A DNA stretch of 64,000 nt from Candidatus Rifleibacteriota bacterium (GTDB taxonomy: Bacteria; Riflebacteria; Ozemobacteria; Ozemobacterales; Ozemobacteraceae): NCBI GenBank assembly GCA_029565415.1, contig JAKQOH010000032.1, forward strand, positions 22,756 to 86,755, read 5' to 3'. Below are positions 27,154 through 36,328 of the stretch, piece by piece (the first letter of the stretch is position 1; every line of letters begins with the position of its first letter). The position numbers were made by a program, and so were the translations under genes. Below the pieces are notes generated by a model that saw only the letters and a list, made by a program, of their open reading frames with translations, was not told where the DNA came from and searched no databases.

Positions 27154-28889
27154 GCTGGTTCCGGTTTCCGCCGCTTCACGCCCTCGGGAAAACCGATCTC
27201 CAGGGGTGTCAGGGGTCCTACGACGTCGTTCTGATCAGCGGGGATGCGTATGTCGATCATCCCTCGTTCCCGGCAGCGGCCGTGGCGCGACGGCTCGAAG
27301 CGCTCGGCGCGAGCGTTGCCGTCATCGCCCAGCCCGACTGGCGCTCCCTCGACGACTTCCGGGTCTTCGGCCGACCGAACCTGTTCTTCGGGGTGACGGC
27401 GGGGGCGATGGACAGCATGGTGTCGAACTACACCTCGATGAAGATGCCCCGGCGCGAAGACCGCCTCTCGCCCGGCGGTCACACCGGGCTCCGGCCGAAG
27501 CGCGCCGTGCAGATCTACACCCAGCGGCTTCGCGAGGCGTTTCCCGGCATTCCCATCGTCCTGGGCGGGATCGAGGCGTCGCTTCGCCGGTTCGCCCATT
27601 ACGATTTCTGGGAAGACCGGATCCGGGACCCGATCCTGATGGACGCGCCTGCCTCGCTGCTGGTGTACGGCATGGCCGAGTCGGTGCTGGCCGGCGTTCT
27701 CGACTGGTACCGGTCGGAGCGCAGCCGCGAAAAGGGCGCCTGGCCGACGATTCCCCAGACCTGCATCCGCGTTCCGCATGGCACCTGGCGCGAGCGCGTC
27801 ACCGGCAACGTCGTGGAGCTTCCCACACCGGACGAGTGCCGTCGCGAACCGCGTCGGTTCATGGAATTGTCGGTGCATCTCGACACGGCCGTCCGGCCCG
27901 CCGCGCCGATCCTTGTCCAGCCACACCCGAAAGGGGATATCCTCTGTTTTCCGCCGTCGAAAGCCGACTGGCTGGCGGAGCCGGGACTGCTCGATCATCT
28001 CCGGTTCAACCGGCTGACCCACCCGCTGTATGAGGAGCCCGTTCCCGGGCTCGAACCGGTCCAGTTCTCGGTCGTCTCGCATCGCGGCTGCCTCGGGGCG
28101 TGTGCCTTCTGCGCCCTCGCAGCCCACCAGGGCCGGTCAATCCGGTCACGTTCCCCCGAGGCCATTCTCGAGGAGATCCGTTCGTTTCCCGACCACCCGA
28201 TGTTCCGGGGCACGGTTCCCGATGTCGGCGGCCCGTCAGTCAACATGTACGGCTGGGACTGCCGTCGCGGAGGATGCGACACGGGGCTGTGCACCCATCC
28301 GAAGCGTTGTCCTCAGATCACCGGTGGTCTCCAGGCCCTCGCCGATCTGCTGAAAAGGGCCCGCGAGCTCCCCGGCATCAAGCACGTATTCCTCGGATCG
28401 GGGCTCCGGTATGACCTGATCCGGAACGACGACTGGCCGGCATTCCAGGAGATCATCCGACACCACATCTCGGGCCAGCTGAAGGTCGCCCCCGAGCATG
28501 TCGATCGCGACGTCCTGCGCCTGATGCGGAAAGGAGCCGACGCGGATTTTGCCGGTTTCGTCCGGCGATTTTCCGATGCGTCATCCCAGGCTGGTCTTCG
28601 GTTGTATCTTGTGCCCTATTTCATGACCGCCTTCCCGGGGTCTGCCGGCAAAGATCGATCGATCGCCGAGTTCGTCCGGCTCCACCGGCTCGCCCACGAG
28701 CAGATCCAGGAGTTCACCCCGACCCCCGCGACGATCGGCACCGCGATGTACGCGACGGGGATCGATCCCGAAGGCCGGCCGGTCGCCGTGACACGTGGGG
28801 CGCTCGACCGAAGCACCGGCCGGCGCGCGATCCAGTCGGATGCGACCAGGAAACCCCCAGCCGGGCGCGGCGATGACCGCAAACGCTGA
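27150..28889 (+). CDS. ygiQ: YgiQ-family radical SAM protein (UPF0313)
   Basis: A 579-aa protein. An N-terminal segment with SGDAYVDHPSFPAAAVARRLEALG resembles a B12-binding-like fold. Family-specific text follows (MDSMVSNYTSMKMPRREDRLSPGG, GIEASLRRFAHYDFWEDRIR). The radical SAM motif is C-x3-C-x2-C in HRGCLGACAFCAL, and the SAM domain ends in LKVAPEHVDRDVLRLMRKG. This combination is diagnostic of YgiQ; its reaction is not established. It overlaps the glycosidase gene upstream by 4 nt and the GNAT gene downstream by 17 nt. Confidence 0.92.
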   Translation: MSWFRFPPLHALGKTDLQGCQGSYDVVLISGDAYVDHPSFPAAAVARRLEALGASVAVIAQPDWRSLDDFRVFGRPNLFFGVTAGAMDSMVSNYTSMKMPRREDRLSPGGHTGLRPKRAVQIYTQRLREAFPGIPIVLGGIEASLRRFAHYDFWEDRIRDPILMDAPASLLVYGMAESVLAGVLDWYRSERSREKGAWPTIPQTCIRVPHGTWRERVTGNVVELPTPDECRREPRRFMELSVHLDTAVRPAAPILVQPHPKGDILCFPPSKADWLAEPGLLDHLRFNRLTHPLYEEPVPGLEPVQFSVVSHRGCLGACAFCALAAHQGRSIRSRSPEAILEEIRSFPDHPMFRGTVPDVGGPSVNMYGWDCRRGGCDTGLCTHPKRCPQITGGLQALADLLKRARELPGIKHVFLGSGLRYDLIRNDDWPAFQEIIRHHISGQLKVAPEHVDRDVLRLMRKGADADFAGFVRRFSDASSQAGLRLYLVPYFMTAFPGSAGKDRSIAEFVRLHRLAHEQIQEFTPTPATIGTAMYATGIDPEGRPVAVTRGALDRSTGRRAIQSDATRKPPAGRGDDRKR

Positions 28890-29697
28890 TCCTTCCGGCG
28901 CTCTTCTCACCTTCCTGCGGCAGCACGAAGCCTCGTTCAACGAGGAACTGCATCTTCTCCTGACGGGCCGCAAGCGCGTCGAATGCCACCCGGCAGACGG
29001 GCCGGAGCGAGGGCACGGCTGGGTGGTCACCTGGGCAGATGCGACTGCGGGCGAATGGCATCTGGCCCATCCCTTCGGGACGCCGGACGCCTATCTCCCG
29101 GATCTCCCGCTTCTCCCGAGGGACCCGGCACTTCAGCTTCTCGTGCCGGTTTCCGCCGCCGCCGCGGCGTGCTCGGCGCATGGGTTGTCGATCGCCGAGA
29201 ACCTGATCTGGTTCCGCGATACGGGACGCGACGCCAGCCCAGAAACGGCCTGCCGGCACGCACCGCCGCTTCCAGATCTCGAGCTGGTTCAGCGATGGGA
29301 AACGGCGGACGGGGCTCCCGCGACATCCGGGCCCGGGAATTATATGGCACTCTATTTCAGGGAGTCGGCTTCGATCGTCGCCCTGGTCAAATGCATCCAT
29401 CTGACGCCCGGCACGGCCGAGGTGTATATCGAGACCGCCCCGCATCGGAGAGGCCGGGGGCTGGGGACGGCGATTCTGCGCGAAATGCTGCGTCGGCTGC
29501 GCGGCCAGGGCTTGACGATGATCTATGTCGTGAGCGGCGAGAACACGGCATCCCTCGCGCTGGCACGAAAGGCCGGTCTTGCCCCCTTCCAGACCCTGAG
29601 CCGGATTCCCCTGGTCCCGGCCCGCGCGGGGAGCGATGGGGTTCGACGATCCCGTCACGAGATCATTGACGGACAGTCCCCGGACGGCCTAGAATGA
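28873..29697 (+). CDS. GNAT-family acetyltransferase
   Basis: About 274 aa. The C-terminal half is a GNAT domain with the acetyl-CoA-binding loop RRGRGLGTAILREMLRRL and the following VVSGENTASLALARKAGL. The N-terminal 150 residues match nothing I know and may recognise the substrate. I set the start at the ATG at 28873, which overlaps the YgiQ gene end by 17 nt; the longer frame would lie deep inside that gene. The promoter of the next gene (29666-29695) lies within its last codons. Confidence 0.8.
   Translation: MTANADPSGALLTFLRQHEASFNEELHLLLTGRKRVECHPADGPERGHGWVVTWADATAGEWHLAHPFGTPDAYLPDLPLLPRDPALQLLVPVSAAAAACSAHGLSIAENLIWFRDTGRDASPETACRHAPPLPDLELVQRWETADGAPATSGPGNYMALYFRESASIVALVKCIHLTPGTAEVYIETAPHRRGRGLGTAILREMLRRLRGQGLTMIYVVSGENTASLALARKAGLAPFQTLSRIPLVPARAGSDGVRRSRHEIIDGQSPDGLE
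29666..29695 (+). promoter_or_regulatory. Promoter for the guanylyltransferase fusion gene
   Basis: TTGACG and TAGAAT are separated by 18 nt, inside the last codons of the GNAT gene and about 70 nt upstream of the next start. Both hexamers are 5/6 matches. Confidence 0.65.
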
Positions 29698-29764
29698 TGT
29701 TTCGGACAAACCACAGAGAGATACGACAACGATCAGGAATGGATGGAAAGGGAGAAGACGACCG

Positions 29765-32278
29765 ATGAATGCCGTGATCATGGCCGGTGGGTTTGGAACG
29801 CGCCTGCGACCGATTACCTGTAATATTCCCAAGCCGATGGTTCCTCTGGCGAACATGCCGATGATGGAGCACATCGTCAACCTGCTGAAGAAGTATGATC
29901 TGAAGCAGATCGTCTCGGTTCTGTATTTCCAGCCCGAGGTGATCACCAAGCATTTCGGCGACGGATCGGATTTCGGCATCAAGATGGATTACGTGATGGC
30001 CACCGCCGATTTCGGCACAGCCGGCAGCATCAAGAACTCGGAAGATCACCTCAAGGGGAAGCGGTTCATCATCATCTCGGGCGACGTTCTGACGGATTTC
30101 GATCTGTCGGCGGCGATCCGGTTCCACGAAGAGCGGAAATCGATGGCGACGATCGTGCTGACACGGGTCGCGAACCCCCTCGAATACGGCGTCGTGATCA
30201 CGGCGAATGACGGCAAGATCGAGCGGTTCCTCGAGAAGCCGAGCTGGGGCGAGGTGTTTTCGGACACGATCAATACCGGCATCTATATTCTCGAGCCCGA
30301 GATCTTCGAGCATATTCCCGCCAAAACCGAGTTCGATTTCAGCAAGAATCTGTTCCCGCTGATGCTGAAGGAGAAGCTGCCCCTGTACGGCTACATCGCC
30401 GAGGGCTACTGGAAAGACATCGGCGACATCAACGAGTACCGGCTGGCACACCGCGACGTGCTGAACGGCAACGTCCACGTGCAGATCCCCGGCGAACGGC
30501 TGAACGTGATCGGCCGCGACGTGTGGGTCGGGGCGAACACGAAGATGGGCAAACGCGTCAACCTCAAGGGCGGCGTCATCATCGGGGCCAACTGCACGAT
30601 CGAGGACGGCGTCGAACTCGAGAACTGCATCATCGGCGACGGCTGCACCGTGAAGGGCGGAGCACGCATTTTCGACTCCGTCATCTGGGAGCAGGTCTAC
30701 GTCGGCAACAAGGCGCATATCACCGAGAACATCATCGGCTCCAACACGCAGGTGCGCGACGGCGCGACGCTCGAAAGCGGCGTCGTCATCAGCGAGGAGT
30801 GCCGCATCGGCGAGCATTCGACGGTGCGCAGCAACGTCAAGATCTGGCCCCGCAAGGTGGTCGAGGACGGCTCGACGGTGTTCAGCAGCATCGTCTGGAG
30901 CGACAAGTGGACCAAGAGCCTGTTCTCCAACTACGGCATCTCGGGCCTGGGCAATCTCGAAATCACCCCCGAACTGGCCTCGAAGGTCGGCGCGGCGTTC
31001 GGCAGCACGCTGCCCAAGGGCGCGAGCGTCAACTGTTCCCGCAACAGCCACAAGATCTGCCGCATCATCAACCGTGCGCTGATCTGCGGCATCACCTCGT
31101 CTGGCGTGAACGTGGCCGATCTGCGCGTGATGCCGAGCCCCGTGGCGCGGTTCAAGCCGTCGGCGTTCCGGCGGGCGGGCGGGCTCCATGTCGGGTTGTC
31201 GGCCAGCGACCCCAACCAGATCGAAATCCGCATTTTTGACGCGGAGGGCCGCGAGCTCGCCCCGTCGAGCCAGAAGTCGATCGAGCGGCTGTTCAACCGC
31301 GAGGATTTCCGGCGCGTCTCGATGAACGACGTCGGGGATATCGTGTTCCCGCCCCGCGTCTCGGAGTTCTACAGCAACGAGCTGTTGAACAACGTCGACG
31401 CCGAAGTAATCAGGAAGCGCGCCCTGAAAGTCGTGGTCGACTTCGCGTTCAGCGGTGCCAGCGGGATCTTCTCGTCGTTCCTCGGCAAGCTGGGCTGTGA
31501 AGTGATCGCCCTCAACGCGTTCCAGGACGAGGAAAAGGTGCACAAGGCGAGCACCAACGTGCGTGCGGCGACCGAGAACGTCTCGTCGATCGTGCGGTCG
31601 CTGAATGCCGATGTGGGCCTGCTTCTCGATTCCGAGGCAGAGCACATCACGATCATCGACGACAAGGGCCGCCCGATGCTCGGGGAAACGGCGCTCGTGA
31701 CCTGGGTCAAGCTGATCTTCGGCCGCACCCCGAACGCCCGGATCGCCGTTCCCGTCTCCTCGACCAACGCGATCGATGCGCTCGCTTCACAGAGCGGCGG
31801 CACGGTGATCCGCACGAAGACGAACGTGCGCGCGCTGATGACAGCGGCCGTCTCGGATAACGTCTCGTTCTGCGGCAACGGCGAAGGGGGCACGATCTTC
31901 CCGGCCTTCCAGCCTGTCTTCGACGGTATGATCTCGACGGCGAAGCTGCTCGAGATCCTCGCCGGGGCCGGCATGCCGCTGTCGAAGGTCGTCGACGAAC
32001 TGCCGAAGTTCCATACCCGCACGAAGAACATCCCGTGCCCCTGGGAAGCGAAGGGCAAGGTGATGCGCCAGGCGATGGAATACGCCAAGAACCGCCAGAC
32101 GCAACTGATCGACGGTGTCAAAGTGCTGCTCGACGACGGCGAGTGGGTGCTGATCCTGCCCGATCCCGACAAGCCCTTCGTGAACGTCACCGTCGAAGCG
32201 GCTTCGGAAAAGCGCGCCGACGATCTGCTGTCGCGCACCGTCAACGACGTCGACCACTGGAAGAAAGCCGAGTCCTGA
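29765..32278 (+). CDS. Mannose-1-phosphate guanylyltransferase fused to a degenerate phosphohexomutase-like domain
   Basis: An 837-aa fusion. Residues 1-235 are a nucleotidyltransferase (MAGGFGTRLRPIT, IPKPMVPLANMPMMEH, the GDVL metal site), which would make GDP-mannose or another NDP-sugar. About 250-380 is a left-handed beta-helix with hexapeptide repeats. From about 390 on the fold resembles phosphomannomutase (RIINRALICGITSSGVNVADL), but the key motifs are changed: TASHNP reads LSASDPNQ, the DGDxDR metal loop reads DSEAEHI, and the sugar loop reads GNGEGGTIF. The second half is therefore likely regulatory or inactive. SD GGGAGAAG precedes the start, and its own promoter lies within the previous gene. 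Confidence 0.82.
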   Translation: MNAVIMAGGFGTRLRPITCNIPKPMVPLANMPMMEHIVNLLKKYDLKQIVSVLYFQPEVITKHFGDGSDFGIKMDYVMATADFGTAGSIKNSEDHLKGKRFIIISGDVLTDFDLSAAIRFHEERKSMATIVLTRVANPLEYGVVITANDGKIERFLEKPSWGEVFSDTINTGIYILEPEIFEHIPAKTEFDFSKNLFPLMLKEKLPLYGYIAEGYWKDIGDINEYRLAHRDVLNGNVHVQIPGERLNVIGRDVWVGANTKMGKRVNLKGGVIIGANCTIEDGVELENCIIGDGCTVKGGARIFDSVIWEQVYVGNKAHITENIIGSNTQVRDGATLESGVVISEECRIGEHSTVRSNVKIWPRKVVEDGSTVFSSIVWSDKWTKSLFSNYGISGLGNLEITPELASKVGAAFGSTLPKGASVNCSRNSHKICRIINRALICGITSSGVNVADLRVMPSPVARFKPSAFRRAGGLHVGLSASDPNQIEIRIFDAEGRELAPSSQKSIERLFNREDFRRVSMNDVGDIVFPPRVSEFYSNELLNNVDAEVIRKRALKVVVDFAFSGASGIFSSFLGKLGCEVIALNAFQDEEKVHKASTNVRAATENVSSIVRSLNADVGLLLDSEAEHITIIDDKGRPMLGETALVTWVKLIFGRTPNARIAVPVSSTNAIDALASQSGGTVIRTKTNVRALMTAAVSDNVSFCGNGEGGTIFPAFQPVFDGMISTAKLLEILAGAGMPLSKVVDELPKFHTRTKNIPCPWEAKGKVMRQAMEYAKNRQTQLIDGVKVLLDDGEWVLILPDPDKPFVNVTVEAASEKRADDLLSRTVNDVDHWKKAES

Positions 32279-32331
32279 TTTCGTCAGCGTTCCAGGTCGA
32301 ACTTCAGGTTGATTTCAGATTCAGGTGTCAT

Positions 32332-32375
32332 TCACCCCTTGCCGATCTCGATCTCATCGGCAAGGGGTGATTTTC
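32332..32375. terminator. Bidirectional terminator between convergent genes
   Basis: A perfect 14-bp stem: CACCCCTTGCCGAT pairs with ATCGGCAAGGGGTG around a 9-nt loop, with TTTTC on the plus-strand side. It sits between the fusion gene and the convergent SH3-protein gene. Confidence 0.9.
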
Positions 32376-32376
32376 A

Positions 32377-33162
32377 TCAGAATTGGTCTTCATCATTGGG
32401 AACGGATAACAGGACACCGTCCGTCGGAGCGTCCTCAAATTTTTCCTTTTTCACATTGGCGCGCCAGACCTTGACGCTCTTTTTGAAAAAGCCTTCCTGC
32501 TTGTCATCAAGCCCGATTCCCATGAGTTCATCATCGCGCTTTTCATCGAGGTTGGCGCAATGGGAAAAAAACTGGTTTTCCGTGATGGCAGGAAGAAAGA
32601 GAACATCCAGAATTTTCAGGATCTCGCTCCCGTCCGCTTTGTGGTCGACAACTTTCCCGAAGAACACGGTCGTTATCTGATTGTCGGTTCCATAACAATC
32701 GATCCCGTATCGTGCGTCAGGGTCAACGGTGCGGCTTTCCTTGATGCTCAGGTTCATTCGTTTGCCGATGCTCTCGGGATCCTTCCCCAGGCACTCTTCC
32801 CGGGAAACCTTTGCCGTTGCTGTCTCCGGAGGGGGGCTGTCGCGCGTTTCAATGAAGCCGCCGAACGCCCACCCGTCAACGGTCCCCCTTTTGACGTGAA
32901 ACCAATGGTTTTTCACGGTTTCGATGGTTTCTTCCGGACCATTCAGCGACAGAATTTCCACCGTCTCACCAACCGGAAGAGTGGCCAGCTTATTTCCATC
33001 TCTGCCTGGTGCATCCCGGATGATCAGGCCTTTTGGAGCGGTGATTCTCCCGGTTTTCGAAGCAATGGGTTCAGGCTCGGCGAGCGACGGCTGGAGGCAA
33101 AGCCCGAAGGCACAAGCAACGCCCAACGCACACCATCCGGGGAAGGGGCGATGCGGTTTCAT
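32377..33162 (-). CDS. Secreted protein with bacterial SH3 domain
   Basis: A 261-aa protein with a signal peptide (ALGVACAFGLCLQPSLAEP). An SH3b-like domain at about 35-105 follows (GLIIRDAPGRDGNKLATL, VGETVEILSLNG, HWFHVKRGTVDGWAFGGF), the family used to bind peptidoglycan or other ligands. The C-terminal 150 residues have no family I know and two or three cysteines (ECLG, DCYG, HCAN). It overlaps the upstream secreted-protein gene by 4 nt and closes with a strong terminator. It belongs to a cluster of small secreted proteins of unknown role. Confidence 0.75.
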   Translation of the reverse strand: MKPHRPFPGWCALGVACAFGLCLQPSLAEPEPIASKTGRITAPKGLIIRDAPGRDGNKLATLPVGETVEILSLNGPEETIETVKNHWFHVKRGTVDGWAFGGFIETRDSPPPETATAKVSREECLGKDPESIGKRMNLSIKESRTVDPDARYGIDCYGTDNQITTVFFGKVVDHKADGSEILKILDVLFLPAITENQFFSHCANLDEKRDDELMGIGLDDKQEGFFKKSVKVWRANVKKEKFEDAPTDGVLLSVPNDEDQF

Positions 33163-33944
33163 TTCGCCTCCTCGTTCACCATGGCTTCGTAGGGTTCAGC
33201 ATTGATGCCGGCCGCCCTGCAGGCGACGTCGAAGATGATGGCCTGACTGTAGAACTGCAGCTTTTCCAGCAATGCCTCCGCATCGATTGCGTTGGCATCC
33301 GTTTCATCCCCGTATGCCCGCCACACCTTTTTGATTCGCTTCAGAAGCGCAATTTTGCCGTCATGATCGAGTGTTTGCCAGTCGAAAATATCGGGCATCA
33401 TGACGCTCTTCAACTCATCCCTGTCGAGTTTCCCCGGAGTTGCGGCTTTTTCGGACGGCTTGGACGCATCGGACGTGGCAACGTCAAAGGGATTTTTGTT
33501 GGACTCGCAGATCATCGGCCCCGTATTGGGGTCTTCGGTGGGGGAAACGGCGATGTAGATGGGTCCGCCGGGTTGAGGGGTGTTGTACCGGCACAAAACC
33601 CCTTTGTCATTGTCAAAAACGACGGTGATATCTGGCGAAGTGACCTGGAGCTCCTTGACCTTCTGGTAGGTGATTTGTGGCTGACAAACTGCGTACACGG
33701 ACGAAACCTTGTTGTCCGTATACTCGAGCATCCCCGCAAGGAGAAAATCCGGGGAATCAGAAATCTTCCAGCCGTCGAGTTCTCCGGGGGAATCCGGGGT
33801 GCCCAGCGCTTTCCAGGCAGCTTCCTTGGAAACCCCCAAAAACCGGGAATCCGTCCATGTTTTTGCGGAAACAGCTTCACCGATCGTGGTCGAAGTCAGA
33901 AAAAGCAGGAGAAACAGAACACTCAGGCAGGTGGTTCGAGACAT
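33159..33944 (-). CDS. Secreted hypothetical protein
   Basis: A 261-aa protein with a clear signal peptide (LSVLFLLLFLTSTTIGEAVSA). The mature part begins with TDSRFLGVSKEAAWKALGTP, a pattern seen in small domains that follow a signal peptide, and contains a serine/lysine-rich linker (ATSDASKPSEKAATPGK) before a mainly helical C-terminus (LLKRIKKVWRAYGDE). I recognise no domain. The gene is upstream of and overlaps the SH3-protein gene (ATGA), suggesting the two products are made together. Confidence 0.65.
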   Translation of the reverse strand: MSRTTCLSVLFLLLFLTSTTIGEAVSAKTWTDSRFLGVSKEAAWKALGTPDSPGELDGWKISDSPDFLLAGMLEYTDNKVSSVYAVCQPQITYQKVKELQVTSPDITVVFDNDKGVLCRYNTPQPGGPIYIAVSPTEDPNTGPMICESNKNPFDVATSDASKPSEKAATPGKLDRDELKSVMMPDIFDWQTLDHDGKIALLKRIKKVWRAYGDETDANAIDAEALLEKLQFYSQAIIFDVACRAAGINAEPYEAMVNEEAK

Positions 33945-33959
33945 CGAAGAATTCTCCGA

Positions 33960-34520
33960 CTAGTTCGATTTCAGGGGCACGATGTTGAACGAATAGACGG
34001 TATCTTCGTTCTCGCCGCCTGCACGATGGGTGAACTGCCAGCCGCGAGCTTCCCACACCATGCTTTTTATGACTTCCTCATCGTTCTTGTCAGCCTTGCC
34101 GTTTCCGACATTTTTTTCCAGCCAGGCTTTCAGATCGAGCGTTACCGGGCTTTCTCCATCAAGAATGATCTCGGCGAGCTTTCCCTGGGTGTCCCAGTCA
34201 AACACCAAGGTGATCGGGGCCGTCTCCAGATCGATCTGGAAATCGTATTGCAACCGGGTCTTTTCCTCCATCTGCGTGGGTTCACCGAGCAGCTTGGTGA
34301 GCCTGCTCTCGAGATCTTCACGCTTGGCATCGGTATCGATCAGAACCTCGGTACCCTTCAGTTGCAGGGGAAAGCCGGCCGCATCGTTCAGAGCTACGGC
34401 GGGGGATGCCGTTCCCGACGCATTTGCGGTCGCGGGCCCACTGGCCGTTTCGGCAATGGCCGGAGAAAGAGAAACAAGCAGGAGAGCCAGGAGTATCTTC
34501 GCTACGTTCTTGAATTCCAT
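33960..34520 (-). CDS. Secreted hypothetical protein
   Basis: About 186 aa from the ATG at 34520, which GGAGG precedes by 8 nt; the longer frame lacks an SD. A signal peptide (KILLALLLVSLSPAIAE) is followed by an alanine/serine/threonine-rich linker and a globular part with FPLQLKGTEVLIDTDAKRED and KLAEIILDGESPVTLDL. No family is recognised. It is 15 nt upstream of the next secreted-protein gene on the same strand, so the three probably form an operon. Confidence 0.65.
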   Translation of the reverse strand: MEFKNVAKILLALLLVSLSPAIAETASGPATANASGTASPAVALNDAAGFPLQLKGTEVLIDTDAKREDLESRLTKLLGEPTQMEEKTRLQYDFQIDLETAPITLVFDWDTQGKLAEIILDGESPVTLDLKAWLEKNVGNGKADKNDEEVIKSMVWEARGWQFTHRAGGENEDTVYSFNIVPLKSN

Positions 34521-34692
34521 GATGTAATCCTCCATCACATTGTTCGGTTCAGGATGCCCTGAAACCACGATCTTTTCGATGACAATCCGTCCCAACCGGG
34601 CAATCAATTTCAAACGGTGAGTATCCGGGGGTAAACCCCTTTTCGGGTGGCCTCCTTTTTGACCATGTCGGCGTTTTCGTTTTGCGGGGTTC

Positions 34693-35349
34693 TCAGGTTC
34701 CGGGTCGAAATTCTTTCAACTCGCAATCGACGTTGCTGGTGGAGCCATGGTGCCGATAGGAGTAGCCGGTGAAACCAATGCCGTCGGTATACTTCCATGT
34801 GGTCAGATCGGCATTGGTCGAAAAGTTGATCGCGATGTCCTTCGAACTGGCCGAGGCCGGCCCCTGGACCTCATAGAGGAATTTCGGGGTTCCGGAAAGG
34901 AGCTGCGTCGTTTCCCCATAGGTTCTTCCTTCGATCAATGGGAATTCCAGCAACAGATCCCCCTCGGTAATGGAGTCGCTCAAGCTCTCCCCGGCAACGG
35001 CTTTATTCCAGACCTCCTCGATCTTTTCGGTATTCTGAATGATATATATTCTCCAGAGTCCGACCTTCACCAAGAGGAAGGGGGAAGGCTTTGCGTCATT
35101 CTCGAGAAAGGGAAGGTCGGAGGGAAAACCGGTTCCTTTCGCAACGACCAGTTGATCTCCGACCAGCATGGTCGTGATCGTGGTGGTCCAGGTGAGCGTC
35201 CTGTTTTGCTCCTTGCCGTCCACATCTCTCGTGAGCCTGGCCTCGTAGATCCACGTCGTTCCGGTCGCCAGGGGCAGGGAAGATGCATTGTCAGTAGCAA
35301 AGGTCGCGATAGGAAACAGGAAGAGCAGAATCATGAGAAGTCGTTCCAT
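34693..35349 (-). CDS. Secreted hypothetical protein
   Basis: About 218 aa from the ATG at 35349, which GGAGAA precedes. A signal peptide (LLMILLFLFPIATFAT) is followed by a beta-rich sequence beginning LPLATGTTWIYEARLTRD. The TGTTWIYE pattern is common at the start of secreted lipocalin-like or DUF proteins of unknown role. No catalytic motif is visible. It shares strand and style with the three genes downstream, but a gap of about 170 nt separates it from the next one. It is divergent from the 35671 gene. Confidence 0.65.
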   Translation of the reverse strand: MERLLMILLFLFPIATFATDNASSLPLATGTTWIYEARLTRDVDGKEQNRTLTWTTTITTMLVGDQLVVAKGTGFPSDLPFLENDAKPSPFLLVKVGLWRIYIIQNTEKIEEVWNKAVAGESLSDSITEGDLLLEFPLIEGRTYGETTQLLSGTPKFLYEVQGPASASSKDIAINFSTNADLTTWKYTDGIGFTGYSYRHHGSTSNVDCELKEFRPGT

Positions 35350-35670
35350 ATAAGTTCTCCGGGAGCAGATTCTTCTATGCATGGCGGTATATTGTTTCGC
35401 CTTGGATTCTCGCATCGGGAAGCGAAGGGTACCGAGTCCGCAGGGCGGAATTATATATAATCTGGTTTGAATGTTTGCGCAACCGGAAATCCTGTAAATA
35501 TCTTGTTGGAAATACGGTTCTCGTTTGTTATATTCTGAACTTTACAGGAATACTCCTGCGAAAGACGAAAGGGGAGAGCTCCAGCGGAGCTTCGTCATCC
35601 ATGCGCCCCATGACCGGCTGCCGCAGCCTGCCGGGACGCGTCATTAGCCTCGAGAAGAAAGGGCAATCTC
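35350..35670. other. Divergent intergenic region, AT-rich
   Basis: This gap of about 320 nt between two divergent secreted-protein genes holds no gene that I can support. It contains the plus-strand promoter at 35506-35534 and a palindromic TTATATATAA at about 35452-35461 that could act as a minus-strand -10 region (TTGCGC, 17 nt, TATATA). It is clearly less GC-rich than its surroundings. Confidence 0.55.
35506..35534 (+). promoter_or_regulatory. Promoter for the 35671 secreted-protein gene
   Basis: TTGGAA and TATATT are separated by 17 nt in an AT-rich stretch, about 135 nt upstream of the start codon. The long leader has no riboswitch-like structure that I could recognise. Confidence 0.6.
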
Positions 35671-36252
35671 ATGAAAAAAACGGGTACACTCATGCTCCTG
35701 GTCTGTTTGTTGGCCTTCTCCGCTCCTGGATTTTCCAGGGAGACGCAGGAAAAGGGCTCCTCCAAGGAATCAGCGGGCCAATCAGAAACAGAACCTCAGA
35801 ACATCGATCTGTTCCGGGAGAATCCCATCGATCGGGCGTTCGCCAAAAGCTTCGCCCAGGCCGATGCGACCCCGGTCATCAATTTCGTGAACGAACAATA
35901 TCTCGATGCCTGGAAAGCCGAGTTGGAGAATGTGAGCGGGCTCGTGAAGAAATCCTTCACCCACCCGGAAGACGGAACGAGAGTCGACGCCTACCTTGCC
36001 GATTACCGGAGCCTGGGGAAAAAAGCGTTCGACCTGGAGATGCTCAACTGGATTTCTGACCCCAAGGAATCGATCGCCAGCCGTTCTTTCGGCACCGGCG
36101 CCGCGGGTGGAGCCATGCTGGCCGAGGCAACCATCTACAAGCAGGCTGCCTTGAACCTGATCACCCACTACCAGGCGAATCCCGATCTGAAATACGTGTT
36201 TGCCTACAAGGGTTCCGGCCCAAACCTCGAGTCGCTCCGAAAACAAGAGTAA
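35671..36252 (+). CDS. Secreted hypothetical protein
   Basis: A 193-aa protein with a signal peptide (LMLLVCLLAFSAPGFSRE). A polar linker (EKGSSKESAGQSETEPQ) and a helical domain follow, with PIDRAFAKSFAQADATPVI and LENVSGLVKKSFTHPEDG. I recognise no family. A promoter (35506-35534) and a strong terminator (36267-36310) bracket it as a single-gene unit. It may belong to the same functional group as the four secreted proteins on the other side of the promoter region. Confidence 0.65.
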   Translation: MKKTGTLMLLVCLLAFSAPGFSRETQEKGSSKESAGQSETEPQNIDLFRENPIDRAFAKSFAQADATPVINFVNEQYLDAWKAELENVSGLVKKSFTHPEDGTRVDAYLADYRSLGKKAFDLEMLNWISDPKESIASRSFGTGAAGGAMLAEATIYKQAALNLITHYQANPDLKYVFAYKGSGPNLESLRKQE

Positions 36253-36266
36253 GAACGGCAGAAATG

Positions 36267-36310
36267 AACATCGCCCCCGTCCGTTGATCCGGGCGGGGGC
36301 GATGTTTTCG
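36267..36310. terminator. Bidirectional terminator between convergent genes
   Basis: A 13-bp perfect stem: AACATCGCCCCCG pairs with CGGGGGCGATGTT, followed by TTTTCG. It lies between the 35671 gene and the convergent aminotransferase gene. Confidence 0.88.
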
Positions 36311-36328
36311 TTTGTCGGACGATATCGT

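Noticed and set aside
35440..35475. Riboswitch in the long leader before the 35671 gene
   Set aside because: The leader is AT-rich but shows no known conserved riboswitch core; a plain promoter explains the signal.
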